The translations under genes and the position numbers were made by a program. From Phytophthora colocasiae (Eukaryota; Oomycota; Peronosporomycetes; Peronosporales; Peronosporaceae): a DNA stretch of 64,000 bases. The stretch is from contig JAGKQI010000040.1 in the NCBI GenBank assembly GCA_018806915.1, positions 682,001-746,000 on the forward strand. The letters are read 5' to 3'. Shown here piece after piece: positions 63,654-64,000 of the stretch (position 1 is its first letter; each line of letters starts with the position of its first letter). Under the pieces are notes generated by a model. That model did no database searches and was not told the DNA's origin. It saw nothing but the letters and a program-made list of their open reading frames with translations.

Positions 63654-64000
63654 CTATGCCGCCACCCTGCTCCTATACTTCCAATTTCCGACTTCGATGA
63701 AAATAATTGTCATACCAGCACCATATCTCGTTTCATCAAGAGGCGGATCTCGTCGTGCTTCCATGAGATCTGGAAATTCCTTCAGCATCCCGTCTCTGTC
63801 CATCCCGTCTCCACCAATTCTCGCTATGCGATAAAACTTGGCATGTTGCAGCTTGATCCTTTCCAAGAACTCGGATGCGGTCTCATTTGCTTCAGCTTTT
63901 TTCTTTCGGCCTCCCTTCTTTTGGCCTGCTGTGGACTTGGTTGATGCGGGTTTCTTGGCAGAAGCTGCATCCTTCGGCTCAGCGACCGATTCAGAGGAGG
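63654..64000 (-). CDS. C-terminal part of a second Crinkler-family gene
   Basis: An open frame enters from the right edge (codon boundary at 63998) and ends at the stop at 63654; about 115 residues. It matches the end of the neighbouring Crinkler: AEPKDAASAKKP, then ASEFLERIKLQHAKFYR, LMEARRD, DETRYGAGMTIIFIEVGNW. The linker is more Lys-rich (GQKKGGRKKKAEA). Same orientation, so the two genes form a tandem pair. The header and core are outside the window. Confidence 0.8.
   Translation of the reverse strand, partial: SSESVAEPKDAASAKKPASTKSTAGQKKGGRKKKAEANETASEFLERIKLQHAKFYRIARIGGDGMDRDGMLKEFPDLMEARRDPPLDETRYGAGMTIIFIEVGNWKYRSRVAA

Noticed and set aside
1..64000. CRISPR arrays, tRNA and rRNA genes
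   Set aside because: No regular short direct repeats with spacers were seen, and no convincing cloverleaf or rRNA segment was found on reading; the short tandem motifs near 16250, 16684 and 47605 are too few.

Overview
This is a nuclear contig from an oomycete, most likely Phytophthora. The evidence is a secreted RxLR-EER effector gene, Crinkler (CRN) genes with LFLAK headers, a START-like/FYVE-type protein, short GT-AG introns of about 60-75 bases, oomycete Ty3/gypsy and piggyBac-type elements, and a MinD with a mitochondrial-type leader. I cannot name the species.

Layout. 0-17 kb is a host gene segment: the tail of an unidentified gene; an RxLR-like gene broken by a frameshift (1834-2183); a divergent pair made of an astacin protease (2357-3508) and a small secreted protein (4205-4668) that resembles the protease's N-terminal domain; a START-like/FYVE-type protein; an RCC1-BTB protein; a cytochrome P450; and an EER-type secreted effector candidate. 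A deleted Tc1/mariner copy lies at 15258-16095. 17.3-35.3 kb is one large Ty3/gypsy retrotransposon (920-base LTRs, 2 differences) whose gag is split by a second complete gypsy insertion (19271-27129, 412-base LTRs that read identical). The outer element also carries an internal 1.7-kb inversion of its integrase region. The inner one carries an antisense reading frame between pol and its 3' LTR.

35.7-55.0 kb is a compact housekeeping/secretome segment: KLHDC4-like kelch protein, mitochondrial MinD, a multi-pass membrane protein in two frames, seven-exon TRM6, purple acid phosphatase, an RxLR-EER effector, a relic DNA transposon, M13 metalloprotease, a coiled-coil protein, membrane-anchored GH5 glucanase and splicing factor SPF27. 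55.3-59.9 kb is a nest of three DNA elements: a decayed piggyBac (TTAA ends) whose left end is interrupted by a pogo-type transposon (TA target) and by a PIF/Harbinger-type MITE (TAA target). 60-64 kb holds two Crinkler genes in the same orientation; the first has a duplicated LFLAK header, a P-loop ATPase core and one frame break, and the second is cut by the window edge.

Functionally, conserved cellular genes sit in short intron-containing blocks. Secreted and effector genes (astacin, M13, GH5, phosphatase, RxLR, CRN) lie at the edges of transposon-rich stretches, and several of them are broken. This matches the gene-dense/gene-sparse organisation known for Phytophthora. All transposon boundaries were set by eye from terminal repeats and target-site duplications. 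Product names rest on motifs I can see, not on database searches.
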